Origin: Actinomarina sp002308095
GTDB taxonomy: Bacteria > Actinomycetota > Acidimicrobiia > Actinomarinales > Actinomarinaceae
Direction of reading: 5' to 3'
Length of the DNA: 64,000 nt
Assembly (NCBI GenBank): GCA_045563135.1
Contig: JBJKUL010000002.1
Span: forward strand, 15,574-79,573
Part shown: positions 50,553 through 58,970 of the stretch, in pieces
Layout: every line of letters starts with the position of its first letter
Numbering within the stretch: position 1 is the stretch's first letter
Program-made: the position numbers and the translations under genes
Notes under the pieces: model-generated
What the model was told of the DNA's origin: nothing
What the model saw: only the letters and a program-made list of their open reading frames with translations
Databases searched by the model: none

Positions 50553-51119
50553 CTAGCTTATGTGCTCCCTAAACTCTTTAAAAAGCCAAGGAATCATAAA
50601 CAGTGCTGCTATTGGATCGAAATACCATAGACCGAAAAGATAATTTACCCCCACCCCAATAATGACTAATACTGAAAGATTTAAACAAAACAACGTCTCT
50701 TTTGCTTCAGCAATAAGGACATTGTTGTTAAGCAGTCGTCCTAATTTTAATTTTCGATAAGCTAAAGGACCTTCAACAAGAATAGAAACTACTGCAAGAA
50801 TGACTCCGTAAAACGATGTTTCTGGTTTATTTATATTAATTAAATCAAATGAAGACTTTGTAAGAATAAAGACTATTAATAACAAGAACGAGTAGGCTAT
50901 TAATTTTTCAGCTTGAGTGTGGCTCGTTTCATTTTTAGATGTGACTCCCCATAAAGCAATTCCAGATGCTGTTATTTCGATGAAACTGTCCAATCCAAAA
51001 CTTAATAATGATGTAGAGTTGCTTTCAAGTCCAAAATAAAGAGCGAAAATTCCTTCAACTAAATTATAGAGAATAGTTAATATGATTAGTTTTTTGGATT
51101 GTTCAAATGCTTTATTCAC
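50553..51119 (-). CDS. Cation diffusion facilitator-like membrane protein, short
   Basis: Only the membrane domain of a CDF transporter is present (188 residues, five to six helices). The LLSFGLDSFIEITASG segment (helix 2, with the metal-site Asp) and WYFDPIAALFMIPWLFKE (helix 6, with the second Asp) match the family, but the cytoplasmic C-terminal domain is missing. Such short proteins occur in nature and may still move Zn2+ or another ion, or be cofactors. It starts with GTG; a TATACT box (51127-51132) ends 7 bases before it. Confidence 0.75.
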   Translation of the reverse strand: MNKAFEQSKKLIILTILYNLVEGIFALYFGLESNSTSLLSFGLDSFIEITASGIALWGVTSKNETSHTQAEKLIAYSFLLLIVFILTKSSFDLININKPETSFYGVILAVVSILVEGPLAYRKLKLGRLLNNNVLIAEAKETLFCLNLSVLVIIGVGVNYLFGLWYFDPIAALFMIPWLFKEFREHIS

Positions 51120-51150
51120 AGAAGAAAGTATATTCCTTATTTGTTATAAG

Positions 51151-51408
51151 CTAACGTCTTTCAAGATACAGGATTATTGTTGCAGCAGAACCAACTTGGA
51201 TTAAGGTAGCAAATAAATCCTCTAACCCAAGAGCTGACGCAATAATTCCTCCAAAAAATGAACCAGCTATACCGATGATTGCAGTCTTTCCCCAAGTCAT
51301 TGGGTTGGGTCCTGGTATTAAAAGTCTTGCAATTGCGCCAATTACTAGGCCAACAATAGCGAACTGAAAAATAATGATAAATGTAAGTCCTAAGAAAAAT
51401 TTACTCAT
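51151..51408 (-). CDS. GlsB/YeaQ/YmgE-family small membrane protein
   Basis: The 85 residues have three helices with the family pattern GLVIGAIARLLIPG, then a Gly-rich TAIIGIAGSFFGGIIAS segment. Such stress-linked envelope proteins are small and poorly understood; the name transglycosylase-associated protein rests on position, not activity. A leaderless promoter TAAAAT (51415-51420) ends 6 bases before the ATG. Confidence 0.8.
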   Translation of the reverse strand: MSKFFLGLTFIIIFQFAIVGLVIGAIARLLIPGPNPMTWGKTAIIGIAGSFFGGIIASALGLEDLFATLIQVGSAATIILYLERR

Positions 51409-51468
51409 AGAAATATTTTAAATTGACTTCGTCTATAGTTTTAAGGCTTGTGCGTATAGATTATCTTT

Positions 51469-52350
51469 TTAGAGGTGTTTTAAATCAAGTTCTGTTTTAA
51501 GCAAGGTTCGAAAATCATCTAAAGTACTATTGCTGAGTGAGTAATTTTCGATAACTTTTGGGTCTCCTTTAAAAGCAGAAGGAGAACCTTTTGGACCAAT
51601 ATAATCTCCGTTTTTTACATCATCAGAAAGGATTCCCATTAATTGTGATAGGGCACCTTTATGGATTGTCATTCCAAAAAACTTCATTACATATACCCAG
51701 AAAGGTCCACTTATACCTACTCCTCCCATCTTACGAGTGTTTATTTGTAACTGCGAAGCAGTCCCTCCTGGGTGAGCAGCAATTGATCGAGCATTAATAT
51801 CTTGTTCTTCAAAATATTTAGCTAATGCTTTTGCATAAAATAAATCCGCTAATTTTGAATTGGAGTATGTCTGCCATGGTCGATAATTTTCTGAAAGACT
51901 AAACATTTCTTTTTGGAGTGGTCGCCCAGAGTTGCTTGCCACACTACTTAATGTAATGACACGAGCATCTGGCGTTGTCTTAATAAGTGGAAATAATAAC
52001 TCTGCAAGTAAGGCATGTCCAAGTACATTCACTCCAATTTGTATTTCATATCCATCACTAGTTTCACTTGGGGGTGTTGCCATCAATCCTGCGTTAAGCA
52101 TTAAAGCGTTTAATTGTTTTTCATTTTTAAGAATATGATCAGCACATGCACGTATTGAGTCAAAAGAAGAAAGGTCACAATATATATACTCAACTTTCTC
52201 TCTTAGTTCCAAATCAAAAGTATTGATAGCTTCTAGTGCTTTTGCTTCTGAGCGACACGCCATGTATATGTAATAATCTTCTTTCAGTAATGCTTGTGTA
52301 CTTGCATAACCTAGTCCTGAGTTTGCCCCTGTAATTAATGCTATTTTCAT
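51469..52350 (-). CDS. Short-chain dehydrogenase/reductase, retinol-dehydrogenase-like
   Basis: The 293 residues include TGANSGLGYASTQAL, the NAG motif in LMLNAGLMA, the catalytic Ser in TLSSVASN and the Tyr/Lys in YSNSKLADLF, all intact. This is the group of light-dependent-protochlorophyllide-reductase- and retinol-dehydrogenase-like SDRs, which in bacteria act on varied ketones and alcohols. The substrate is unknown. A leaderless box TAAGGT (52358-52363) ends 7 bases before the ATG. Confidence 0.88.
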   Translation of the reverse strand: MKIALITGANSGLGYASTQALLKEDYYIYMACRSEAKALEAINTFDLELREKVEYIYCDLSSFDSIRACADHILKNEKQLNALMLNAGLMATPPSETSDGYEIQIGVNVLGHALLAELLFPLIKTTPDARVITLSSVASNSGRPLQKEMFSLSENYRPWQTYSNSKLADLFYAKALAKYFEEQDINARSIAAHPGGTASQLQINTRKMGGVGISGPFWVYVMKFFGMTIHKGALSQLMGILSDDVKNGDYIGPKGSPSAFKGDPKVIENYSLSNSTLDDFRTLLKTELDLKHL

Positions 52351-52398
52351 ATTTGATACCTTACACTTGGTAGGTTTGTATGTATATTTGGATAAAAT

Positions 52399-52761
52399 CT
52401 AATCTTCTATAAATATAGATTTTGCTCCACCTTGAACTGGGTAGCTTTCTGCCACAAGGCCATCATAGGTAACATAAACCACAACAGATGAATCAATGGT
52501 AAAGGGATAGGAATCAACTTTTTTGCCATTGAGATAGATATCTGTGTTGTCAGAAATGTGGGCCCATCCATAATCACTAATTAATATCTGCTCAGTTTCG
52601 ATACCACGACCATCTACTAAAACTGTGACTTCACCACTGCTATTTACCTTTGTATCGACAATATAACCTGTCATGTCATATGTGGTAGGTGTAGATTGAC
52701 AAAAAAGAAATACTGTTGAAAAAGAAAGTGTTGCTACAAGTAATTTAATTTTCTTTTTCAC
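52399..52761 (-). CDS. Predicted exported lipoprotein, DUF3221-like
   Basis: The GTG-started 120-residue protein has a signal peptide ending at FLFC (C21 as possible lipid site), then an all-beta domain (GYIVDTKVNSSGEVTVLVDG, IYLNGKKVDSYP, VVVYVTYDGLVAESYPVQG) resembling small secreted OB-like domains of the DUF3221 kind. The family match is loose. A leaderless box TACTCT (52768-52773) precedes it by 6 bases, and a divergent tiny gene starts 33 bases away. Confidence 0.6.
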   Translation of the reverse strand: MKKKIKLLVATLSFSTVFLFCQSTPTTYDMTGYIVDTKVNSSGEVTVLVDGRGIETEQILISDYGWAHISDNTDIYLNGKKVDSYPFTIDSSVVVYVTYDGLVAESYPVQGGAKSIFIED

Positions 52762-52782
52762 GTGTTGAGAGTAACACTTTAA

Positions 52783-52788
52783 TATAAT
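52783..52788 (+). promoter_or_regulatory. -10 box (leaderless) of 34-aa ORF
   Basis: A perfect TATAAT ends 6 bases before the ATG at 52795. Confidence 0.6.
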
Positions 52789-52794
52789 TTTATT

Positions 52795-52899
52795 ATGTTA
52801 AACGGGAAGCCTCTTAAAGAAACCCTCATTGACTTAGCAAGAGTCATAGTGTTTATTGTTCTTGTTTATTATTTAACAGAGGCTTTTATAGGGACTTAA
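52795..52899 (+). CDS. 34-aa single-helix membrane peptide
   Basis: The ORF encodes a short polar start (MLNGKPLKETLIDL), one helix of about 17 residues (VIVFIVLVYYLTEAF) and stops. It has a consensus TATAAT exactly 6 bases before the ATG, the same leaderless arrangement as longer genes here, so it is likely transcribed and translated. Function unknown. Confidence 0.45.
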   Translation: MLNGKPLKETLIDLARVIVFIVLVYYLTEAFIGT

Positions 52900-52923
52900 T
52901 TAAATATCGTTTATAAAAGATGC

Positions 52924-53574
52924 TTATTTTTTTAAATTGATCCTTGATATATAGAGTTTAGTAGAGATAATACCCCCAGTGATTGGTGCAAATATATAAA
53001 ATAAGATGTCTTCTAAATCTCCACTTATTAAAGCAGGACCTAGGCTTCTCGCAGGATTAAGTGAACCTCCCGTATAGTTTCCAATTAAGAGTGCAGAAAT
53101 AAAGACTGTTACGCCAATTGCGATACCGTATATATTATTTTCTTTTCTTGTTACTAGCAAAATGACAAACATCAAAAGACCCGTGCACAGAGCTTCCATT
53201 AAAAACCCCTGGGTAGTATTAATGGAAAGAGATGTCACACCAAAGCTATGGGTTGCTCCAAATACAATTTCATGAGTCTGAGATGCTAAACATGCTCCTA
53301 AGATTTGGGTTGTAATATAGATTGTAGAATCTTTGATTGTTATTTCCTTATTCAGAACAAATCCAATTGTTACAGCAGGATTAAAGTGTGCGCCTGAAAA
53401 TCTGCCTAATAAGTAGACAAAAATTGTTATTGTCGCTCCAAAAATTATAGGTATTAACACTGAAGCTAATTTTTCTAACTCTGAAAGTATGATGGCACCA
53501 CATCCAAATAGTACTAATGCATATGTTCCTATAAATTCAGCTAGAAGCGTAGGGAAAGTTGCCTTAAATCTCAT
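52924..53574 (-). CDS. Aquaporin (MIP family)
   Basis: Six helices and both NPA loops are present: GAHFNPAVTIGF near residue 60 and GGSLNPARSLGPALIS near 170. The residues after the second NPA (Arg kept) and the short 216-residue length suit a water-selective AqpZ-like channel rather than a glycerol facilitator; selectivity is inference. A leaderless box TATTGT (53581-53586) ends 6 bases before the ATG. Confidence 0.9.
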   Translation of the reverse strand: MRFKATFPTLLAEFIGTYALVLFGCGAIILSELEKLASVLIPIIFGATITIFVYLLGRFSGAHFNPAVTIGFVLNKEITIKDSTIYITTQILGACLASQTHEIVFGATHSFGVTSLSINTTQGFLMEALCTGLLMFVILLVTRKENNIYGIAIGVTVFISALLIGNYTGGSLNPARSLGPALISGDLEDILFYIFAPITGGIISTKLYISRINLKK

Positions 53575-53627
53575 AACAACACAATAATTGAGTTATGATT
53601 TTGATAAGTTAATCGGAAAGCACTAAA

Positions 53628-54896
53628 TTAGATATCGTTAATAAATGTATCCTGAAAACTCTGTCTATTAACTAACTCGACAACTCCAGACGAGCTAACA
53701 GCAACCACACCTGACTTTGGTACTCTATTGTAATTACTAGCCATAGCAAAAGTATACGCACCAGTTGATGTTGACATTAATATATCACCGGACTCCGTAT
53801 CGCTTGGCAACATTGCCTCTTTTACTAACAAGTCGCCACTTTCACAGTGTCTTCCTGAAACAGCATGCACCATGTCTTCTCCATTTTTTCCACCAGAGAT
53901 ATTAAAAAGTTTGTGTTCGCTTCCATACAGTGCTGGTCTAGGATTATCAGACATACCCCCGTCAACAAGGATATAGGGTTTCTCTCCTCTATCATCTTTA
54001 AGTGCACCAGCAGTGTAAAGAATAATGCCAGGATTATTAACTAATGCTCTTCCAGGTTCAATCATAACCCTGTAAACATCTTGCCAATGTTCCTGAATTC
54101 CAGCATGAATAGCATCAGCGTAGACTTTTAATTCATGGTCTACTTCATCACCTGCGTAAGGTGAAAAGAATCCGCCTCCAGCATCAAAGACAACTTCTGC
54201 TTGAATGGCGGCCCGATGCTTGTAGAGAAACTCTGCACATTCACTCATTGCTTTTTGGTAACGCTCAGGATCTTTAATCTGACTACCAATATGGACATGT
54301 ATACCTGAAAATAGTAAAGAAGGTGCATCATAAATCTGTTTTAAAGCCTCTTCTGCAAATCCTATTGAGATACCAAATTGCTGATCATATCCAGTGGTTA
54401 AGACCATTGGGTGTGTCTCTGCCCCAACATCTAAATTGATACGCATAATAACTGGTTGTTGCCTACCTAATTTAGAAGCTACAGCTTCCAACATGGGAAT
54501 TTCATAACGATTATCAATGGAGATATGTCCACCCTCGTTCTGCATGAAAAACTCTATCTCTTCAATGCTTTTATATGTCCCGTTAAATAATGTGTTTTCT
54601 AAAGTTCCAGTGACTGATTGTACGGTTGCCATCTCACCACCAGAGACAACATCTACTCCCCATCCTTTATCATGAAGTTCTTTTACTAAAGCTTTGCAGA
54701 TAAATGCTTTTGCAGCATATCTAAATAAGGTATCTGAACCAAATGCATTTGAAAAATGGTCGATATTATTTTTTAAATGCTCCCAGTCATAAACATAAAG
54801 AGGCGTACCGTATTCTTTAGCAACATCAAGTAATGAAGTATCTCCTATGTGAGCAACTCCATCTTCGAATGAGAGATTAGAGGGTAAGTAATTCAT
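53628..54896 (-). CDS. lysA: Diaminopimelate decarboxylase
   Basis: LysA is the last step of lysine synthesis and uses PLP. The family motifs are FRYAAKAFICKAL (PLP Lys near residue 63), GIHVHIGSQI near 200, DAGGGF near 240, VDGGMSDN near 310 and RHCESGD near 345 with the catalytic Cys. Length 422 is normal. It overlaps nfo by 4 bases. Confidence 0.95.
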   Translation of the reverse strand: MNYLPSNLSFEDGVAHIGDTSLLDVAKEYGTPLYVYDWEHLKNNIDHFSNAFGSDTLFRYAAKAFICKALVKELHDKGWGVDVVSGGEMATVQSVTGTLENTLFNGTYKSIEEIEFFMQNEGGHISIDNRYEIPMLEAVASKLGRQQPVIMRINLDVGAETHPMVLTTGYDQQFGISIGFAEEALKQIYDAPSLLFSGIHVHIGSQIKDPERYQKAMSECAEFLYKHRAAIQAEVVFDAGGGFFSPYAGDEVDHELKVYADAIHAGIQEHWQDVYRVMIEPGRALVNNPGIILYTAGALKDDRGEKPYILVDGGMSDNPRPALYGSEHKLFNISGGKNGEDMVHAVSGRHCESGDLLVKEAMLPSDTESGDILMSTSTGAYTFAMASNYNRVPKSGVVAVSSSGVVELVNRQSFQDTFINDI

Positions 54897-55660
54897 TTTT
54901 TAAGACGTCGTTTTATCCACGCAATATCTTTCTTCTGCGCTTCAAGTCCTCCAGGTGTTTCTACAATTATGTCTGATTTACAGTTCTTGATAACATACTC
55001 GAGCTCTGCTTTTGGAATGTTACCTTTTCCTAAATTTTCATGCCTATCTCTACTGCTCTCAAATCCATCTTTGGAGTCATTGAAGTGTACGAGGTCTATT
55101 TTTTTCGTAAGTTTTTTAAATCCTTTTACTGCTTCTTCAGTTGGAATACCTCCCGCCCAAGTGTGGCAAGTATCTAAACAAAGTCCAACATTAAGGTCAC
55201 CAATGACTTCCCAGAGTCGTTCAATAGAGTCCATGTATCGAGCAACAGAGTTTTTTCCTCCTGCAGTATTTTCTACTAAAACCCTCATACCGGTATCTTC
55301 AACATGTTCTATTGCTTTTCTCCAGTTTTCATACCCCTCACCAATATCTCCACCTTCACCTACTGATCCTCCATGAACAATGACAGCTTTCGCACCAAAA
55401 GATGCTGCAACTTTGCAGGTATCTTTAAGTAATTTCCTACTAGGGTGTCTAACTTTGTTGTTTGGAGTAGCAACATTGATTAAATATGGAGCGTGCACAT
55501 ATATAGGCCCTTTGTAATCTTGCAAAACATCTATGTCTTCTCGTGGTTTTGGGCTTTTCCACATTTGAGGGCTGGAGACAAAAATCTGGAATGTGTCACC
55601 TTTTCGGAGTTTAATCTCCTCAACTGCATTTTTTGAAGGTATATGTGAACCAATATTCAT
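54893..55660 (-). CDS. nfo: Endonuclease IV (AP endonuclease)
   Basis: Nfo cuts DNA at abasic sites with three zinc ions. The 255 residues begin MNIGSHIPS, contain VHAPYLINVATP, VLVENTAGGKN, GLCLDTCHTWAGG and LVHFNDSKDGFESSRDRHENLGKG, with the metal His, Asp and Glu residues in the known order, and end with VETPG. It is a little shorter than the E. coli enzyme. A leaderless box TATACT (55668-55673) ends 7 bases before the ATG. It is co-transcribed with lysA. Confidence 0.95.
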   Translation of the reverse strand: MNIGSHIPSKNAVEEIKLRKGDTFQIFVSSPQMWKSPKPREDIDVLQDYKGPIYVHAPYLINVATPNNKVRHPSRKLLKDTCKVAASFGAKAVIVHGGSVGEGGDIGEGYENWRKAIEHVEDTGMRVLVENTAGGKNSVARYMDSIERLWEVIGDLNVGLCLDTCHTWAGGIPTEEAVKGFKKLTKKIDLVHFNDSKDGFESSRDRHENLGKGNIPKAELEYVIKNCKSDIIVETPGGLEAQKKDIAWIKRRLKK

Positions 55661-55824
55661 GAAATTAAGTATAAATCATCTAAATTCTATCAAAATAGAA
55701 AGATTGGAAGAATTTTACTATGCTTAGATTAAGACTTCCTTTTGTGCCTTGAACCACTTTAACAGGGCATAATAAACCAAAAATTACAGCCACAGGGGAG
55801 TCATTTACTTTTTTCTCTCTTTTT

Positions 55825-57102
55825 TTATGACTTAATTCGTATTTTTACATCTTTTTTGGGAAAAGGAATGGGTGCAGGATTTATTATTAGTGGTTCAGTT
55901 GAGGAAATCTCATTAATGTTCGAAACTAATTTGTATATAACGTTTTTAAATAAGTAACTAGCAAAGAATTTCCCAATACAGGTATGCGCACCTCCTGAAA
56001 ATGGATAATAAGCCTCATTAGGTTCATCTACATTTAAAAATCTACGTGGATCACACTGTTCTGGATTCTGAAAATATCGCTCATCGTTGTGTAGAACCAA
56101 AGGACCGATAGCAACATATGTTCCTGCATCAAGTTCATAATTATCAACAACAGTATCTCTCATAACATAACGTAAAGAAAAAGGAACTGGAGGATACATT
56201 CGCATAGCTTCTTCAAATAAAGACTCTCCTTTAATGCCATTTTTTAAATCTGAAGTATTAGTAAGAGATATCTCCTTTGCTTCCTCTCTTAACTCATCGT
56301 AAAATGTTTTATCTGTAGAGAGATGGTGAATAGCTGTTGTCAAAGTGCTTGTTGTGGTGTCATGAGCAGCAAGAAGTAAAAATATCATATGCTCGGCAAT
56401 TTCATAATTACTTAAACCACCCTCGTGCTTATTAGTTTTAACCAATTCTGCAAACAAAGTATTAGATTCCGTGTTAACGTTTTCAGCCTTACCCTCAAAA
56501 TACTTGAGCAAAGACTGTCTTGCTTTTAAACCTTTTCGAAGCTTAGTAAAAGGTAGTGGAACCCTAACTACCGACGTTGCGGACTTAATTGCATCTGTGA
56601 AGAGTTTCTCCAATTCTTTTTGTCTAGAGGTGTCAACTTCGTCAAAAAATAAATCGAGGGCAATTTTAAACATTAATTGTTTCATAGTTGCATAAAGGTT
56701 AATGGAATTACTTTCTTTAAGTTCTTTGATCCAAGTATCAAGCAAAGGTTGTACTATCTCTAAATAATTAGCTAAAGCATCTCTTCTGAAAGAATCTTGA
56801 AGAAGTCCTCTATGGAACCTGTGGTCATCAAAATCTCGTAACATCAAACCATTTTCGAATGTCTTTCCTAATGAAAACTCCCAACCATGTTTAGATGAAA
56901 AATTATCTTCAGCATCTAAAAAAATATGCTTAGTTGCACTAGGGGTCATGAACATGGTTACTCTTTTATGTAAAATAGAAATCTCAAAGATATCGCCATA
57001 TTTTTTCTGAAGGTTTTTAACCATCGAAAGAGCATTGTTGTTAAATTTTATAGAGTGTCCAAAAAGAATATTACCTTTATCTAAAGGCGGTTTTGTCATC
57101 AT
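55825..57102 (-). CDS. Cytochrome P450 (CYP51/microsomal-like)
   Basis: The 425 residues include the I-helix LLLAAHDTTTSTLTTA near 245, the ExxR region EEAMRMYPPVPFSLRYVMRD, and the heme loop YYPFSGGAHTCIGKFFA near the C-terminus. The order resembles CYP51/CYP120-like enzymes and differs clearly from the P450 at 37177. The frame is open from 57138, but the ATG at 57102 has TAAAGT 7 bases before it. The substrate and redox partner are unknown. Element copy A of the 57-59 kb repeats lies 28 bases upstream of the start. Confidence 0.92.
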   Translation of the reverse strand: MMTKPPLDKGNILFGHSIKFNNNALSMVKNLQKKYGDIFEISILHKRVTMFMTPSATKHIFLDAEDNFSSKHGWEFSLGKTFENGLMLRDFDDHRFHRGLLQDSFRRDALANYLEIVQPLLDTWIKELKESNSINLYATMKQLMFKIALDLFFDEVDTSRQKELEKLFTDAIKSATSVVRVPLPFTKLRKGLKARQSLLKYFEGKAENVNTESNTLFAELVKTNKHEGGLSNYEIAEHMIFLLLAAHDTTTSTLTTAIHHLSTDKTFYDELREEAKEISLTNTSDLKNGIKGESLFEEAMRMYPPVPFSLRYVMRDTVVDNYELDAGTYVAIGPLVLHNDERYFQNPEQCDPRRFLNVDEPNEAYYPFSGGAHTCIGKFFASYLFKNVIYKLVSNINEISSTEPLIINPAPIPFPKKDVKIRIKS

Positions 57103-57109
57103 ATGTATG

Positions 57110-57115
57110 ACTTTA
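57110..57115 (-). promoter_or_regulatory. -10 box of P450 gene (leaderless)
   Basis: TAAAGT on the minus strand ends 7 bases before the ATG at 57102; it supports that start over 57138. Confidence 0.5.
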
Positions 57116-57130
57116 AATATTTTGATTGCA

Positions 57131-57260
57131 AAAAGCAAAAATCCCAGTTGATCTTGCGACCCTCCGGGATTTTCTGACTAAATCATTTTCGGTCTTGCGA
57201 CTTCTTTTTCTTTAGTGTTTTATAAATTTACCTAATAATGAGTAGTTTGGCAAGAAAATC
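57131..57260. repeat. Intergenic element copy A (130 bp, identical to copy C)
   Basis: Every base of this 130-bp block matches 58817-58946. It contains a hairpin (AAAAATCCC at 57137-57145 with GGGATTTT at 57166-57173), two copies of TCTTGCGAC about 40 bases apart and a TTTGGCAAGAAAATC end, followed by a T-rich run and TTCGCGAA (57273-57280). It separates P450 from a GNAT pseudogene. Confidence 0.9.
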
Positions 57261-57319
57261 AATCTTGTTTTTTTCGCGAACTTTTATACATAAAACTTAT
57301 AAATTCTAAGTTATATGAA

Positions 57320-57325
57320 TAAAAT
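57320..57325 (+). promoter_or_regulatory. -10 box (leaderless) of broken GNAT gene
   Basis: TAAAAT ends 6 bases before the ATG at 57332; the promoter of the broken gene is intact. Confidence 0.5.
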
Positions 57326-57331
57326 TTACTT

Positions 57332-57829
57332 ATGGAAGTAAGAAAAATTACAAAGGCTGACTGGTCTGAGGTAAGAGAAATCTATCAGCTCGGAATTGAT
57401 ACTGGTGTTGCAACTTTCGAGACCTCTCCTCCTGATTGAATTTGATCACATGGCTTAAATAAAATTGATGCAAGACAATGGATTTGTAATTCTTGAAAGA
57501 TAACGGAATATTCTGGGTTGGGCAACATTGAGCTAAGGTTTCTACTCCAGTACTGTGCCTATCAAGGAGTTGGAGAAATTTCAATTTACGTACACCCCGA
57601 CACCATAAAGGCAGAAAAGTTGGTGAGTCTCTTGTATGAGACATCTTGAGCGAAATGCGAATAGAAGACTGGGTACTGGACTTTACAAGCGCAATTATTT
57701 ACGAGCAACATAGTCTCAAAAACATTTTTTGAAAAACAGGGATTTCGTCAGGTTGGTATAAGAGAGAAAATTGGCCAGTTAGACAGTAAATGGGTTGATA
57801 ACTACTTATACGAGAAAAACTTCAACTAA
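57332..57829 (+). pseudogene. GNAT acetyltransferase (phosphinothricin acetyltransferase-like), broken
   Basis: The start MEVRKITKADWSEVREIY and the ATFETSPPDW motif are those of PAT/MnaT-like N-acetyltransferases. Reading across frames gives ILGWATLS, YQGVGEISIYVHP, a GKKVGESLL acetyl-CoA loop, GYWTLQAQLF and KTFFEKQGFRQVGIREKIGQL, ending NYLYEKNFN. At least five small indels break it. The intact ends and promoter indicate recent damage or sequence error. Its 3' end runs straight into element copy B. Confidence 0.8.
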
Positions 57830-57977
57830 AAGCAAAAATCCCGATTGATCTTGCGACCTTTCGGGATTTTTTATTCTATCTTCTTTTCAATCTTGCGATT
57901 TCTTTTCTGATAGTGTTCTATAAATATAAGTTAGTTTTTATTCTTGTGCAAGAAAATTACTAATGTATTTTTCGCAA
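57828..57977. repeat. Intergenic element copy B (diverged)
   Basis: This copy begins at the GNAT stop with AAAAGCAAAAATCCCGA and has the same order of parts as copies A and C: hairpin, two TCTTGCGA boxes, a GCAAGAAAA block and a final TTTTTCGC run. It differs at many positions, so it is older or under different selection. Confidence 0.8.
57834..57872. terminator. Bidirectional intrinsic terminator in element copy B
   Basis: AAAAATCCCGA (57834-57844) pairs with TCGGGATTTTT (57861-57871) around a loop containing CTTGCGAC. T-runs on either side allow termination of the GNAT transcript on plus and of the membrane-protein transcript on minus. Copies A and C have a shorter 8-base stem. Confidence 0.7.
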
Positions 57978-57981
57978 ATTT

Positions 57982-58512
57982 TTAGGCATTATTTGCGGCT
58001 TTAACAACAGCACTTCTTACACCTATAAAAAACGCAATCATCAAAATACCACTAATGTCAGCAATATCATGCAAAGCATGATCGTTAATAAGTGAAGAGT
58101 ATGTAGCAACAACCTGTCCAAGGCCAGCGATAAGTACTGCGATTCTTGCCCAGTTTGGTACTACTGATTCAAAACCCCAATATGAAGCTAGCATAAACAT
58201 CATTAAAAATAGATGTGTTCCAACTGCATATTCGTCGTATTCTCCTCCATACGCTATTGCATCACCTTGTTGGAATGCGTCGTAGACAGCAGATCCTGCT
58301 GCGAACAGAAAAAAAGGAGTCATTAAAGACTTTTCTTGATCTGTGCAAAGTTTGATAGCGTAATAAAACCCAGCTGTAACAATTATATTAAAAAACCCAA
58401 ACGGTACTTCAATGCCCATTCCAAACAATACAAAAGTTACAAGAAACATTGGAATTATTATATTCCATACGACTTTAGCTATTTTTAAATCACCTTCAAG
58501 TAAGTTAAACAC
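57982..58512 (-). CDS. Membrane protein, unknown
   Basis: The 176 residues contain five hydrophobic segments (about 13-32, 36-53, 62-78, 92-112, 120-140, 150-170, some joined) and no motif that I recognise; an AVYDAFQQGDAIAYGGEYDEYAVGTH loop is acidic and probably outside. The start is GTG after a strong AGAGGAG ribosome-binding site, one of the few SD-led starts in this part of the window. Element copy B follows the stop and a truncated GNAT copy lies upstream. Confidence 0.65.
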   Translation of the reverse strand: MFNLLEGDLKIAKVVWNIIIPMFLVTFVLFGMGIEVPFGFFNIIVTAGFYYAIKLCTDQEKSLMTPFFLFAAGSAVYDAFQQGDAIAYGGEYDEYAVGTHLFLMMFMLASYWGFESVVPNWARIAVLIAGLGQVVATYSSLINDHALHDIADISGILMIAFFIGVRSAVVKAANNA

Positions 58513-58656
58513 ATTTCTCCTCTATTAGAATATAAATTAATATTACTAAATTTTAAAAGGTTATTCTTCTTTGTAGAGGTAAAAAAAAGGTAAATATTTC
58601 TTGAATCTCTTTGATGGAGACGTCGTCTACTTGGACATTGTATATTTCCTCACCAA

Positions 58657-58818
58657 ATGAAAACTGTAAGAAATTATCCTCAACTGTTTACTCAGAACAC
58701 ACCTTCAAAAGCTTTTTTTGAAAAACATGGTTTTAGAGAAGTTGGCATTAGAAAGAAGATTGGTCAACTTCATGGTGAGTGGATAGATAATTATCTGTTT
58801 GAGAAAAACTTTAACTAA
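58657..58818 (+). pseudogene. 5'-truncated GNAT acetyltransferase remnant
   Basis: Fifty-three codons encode the C-terminal end of a GNAT protein, SKAFFEKHGFREVGIRKKIGQ through NYLFEKNFN, clearly related to the end of the broken gene at 57332-57829 but not identical. The preceding ~110 bases (58513-58656) show no gene. It is followed at once by element copy C, exactly as the first GNAT gene is followed by copy B, so gene plus element seem to have been duplicated together. Confidence 0.75.
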
Positions 58819-58946
58819 AAGCAAAAATCCCAGTTGATCTTGCGACCCTCCGGGATTTTCTGACTAAATCATTTTCGGTCTTGCGACTTCTTTTTCTTTA
58901 GTGTTTTATAAATTTACCTAATAATGAGTAGTTTGGCAAGAAAATC
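58817..58946. repeat. Intergenic element copy C (130 bp, identical to copy A)
   Basis: Perfect match to 57131-57260. It includes a hairpin (58823-58831 with 58852-58859) and two TCTTGCGAC boxes. A TTCGCGAA follows at about 58959-58966, close to the stop of the next minus-strand gene. Perfect identity indicates recent duplication or gene conversion. Confidence 0.9.
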
Positions 58947-58970
58947 ATTAATCTATTTTTCGCGAACATT

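Noticed and set aside
55745..55769. Seven-base-pair hairpin in the gap between nfo and P450
   Set aside because: The stem is short, the loop is 11 bases and no U-run follows; it could occur by chance. I see nothing else in the 164-base gap.
57421..57436. In-frame TGA codons in the broken GNAT gene as selenocysteine codons
   Set aside because: Homologues have Trp there, several other frame changes are needed, and the pattern fits indels rather than UGA recoding.
58513..58656. Gap upstream of the truncated GNAT remnant
   Set aside because: I looked for the missing N-terminal part of the GNAT gene or another ORF and found only unrecognisable AT-rich sequence.
57131..58946. GNAT gene plus repeat as integron cassettes with attC sites
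   Set aside because: I do not find RYYYAAC/GTTRRRY core sites at the element ends and no integrase gene is present; two genes with a repeat are not enough.
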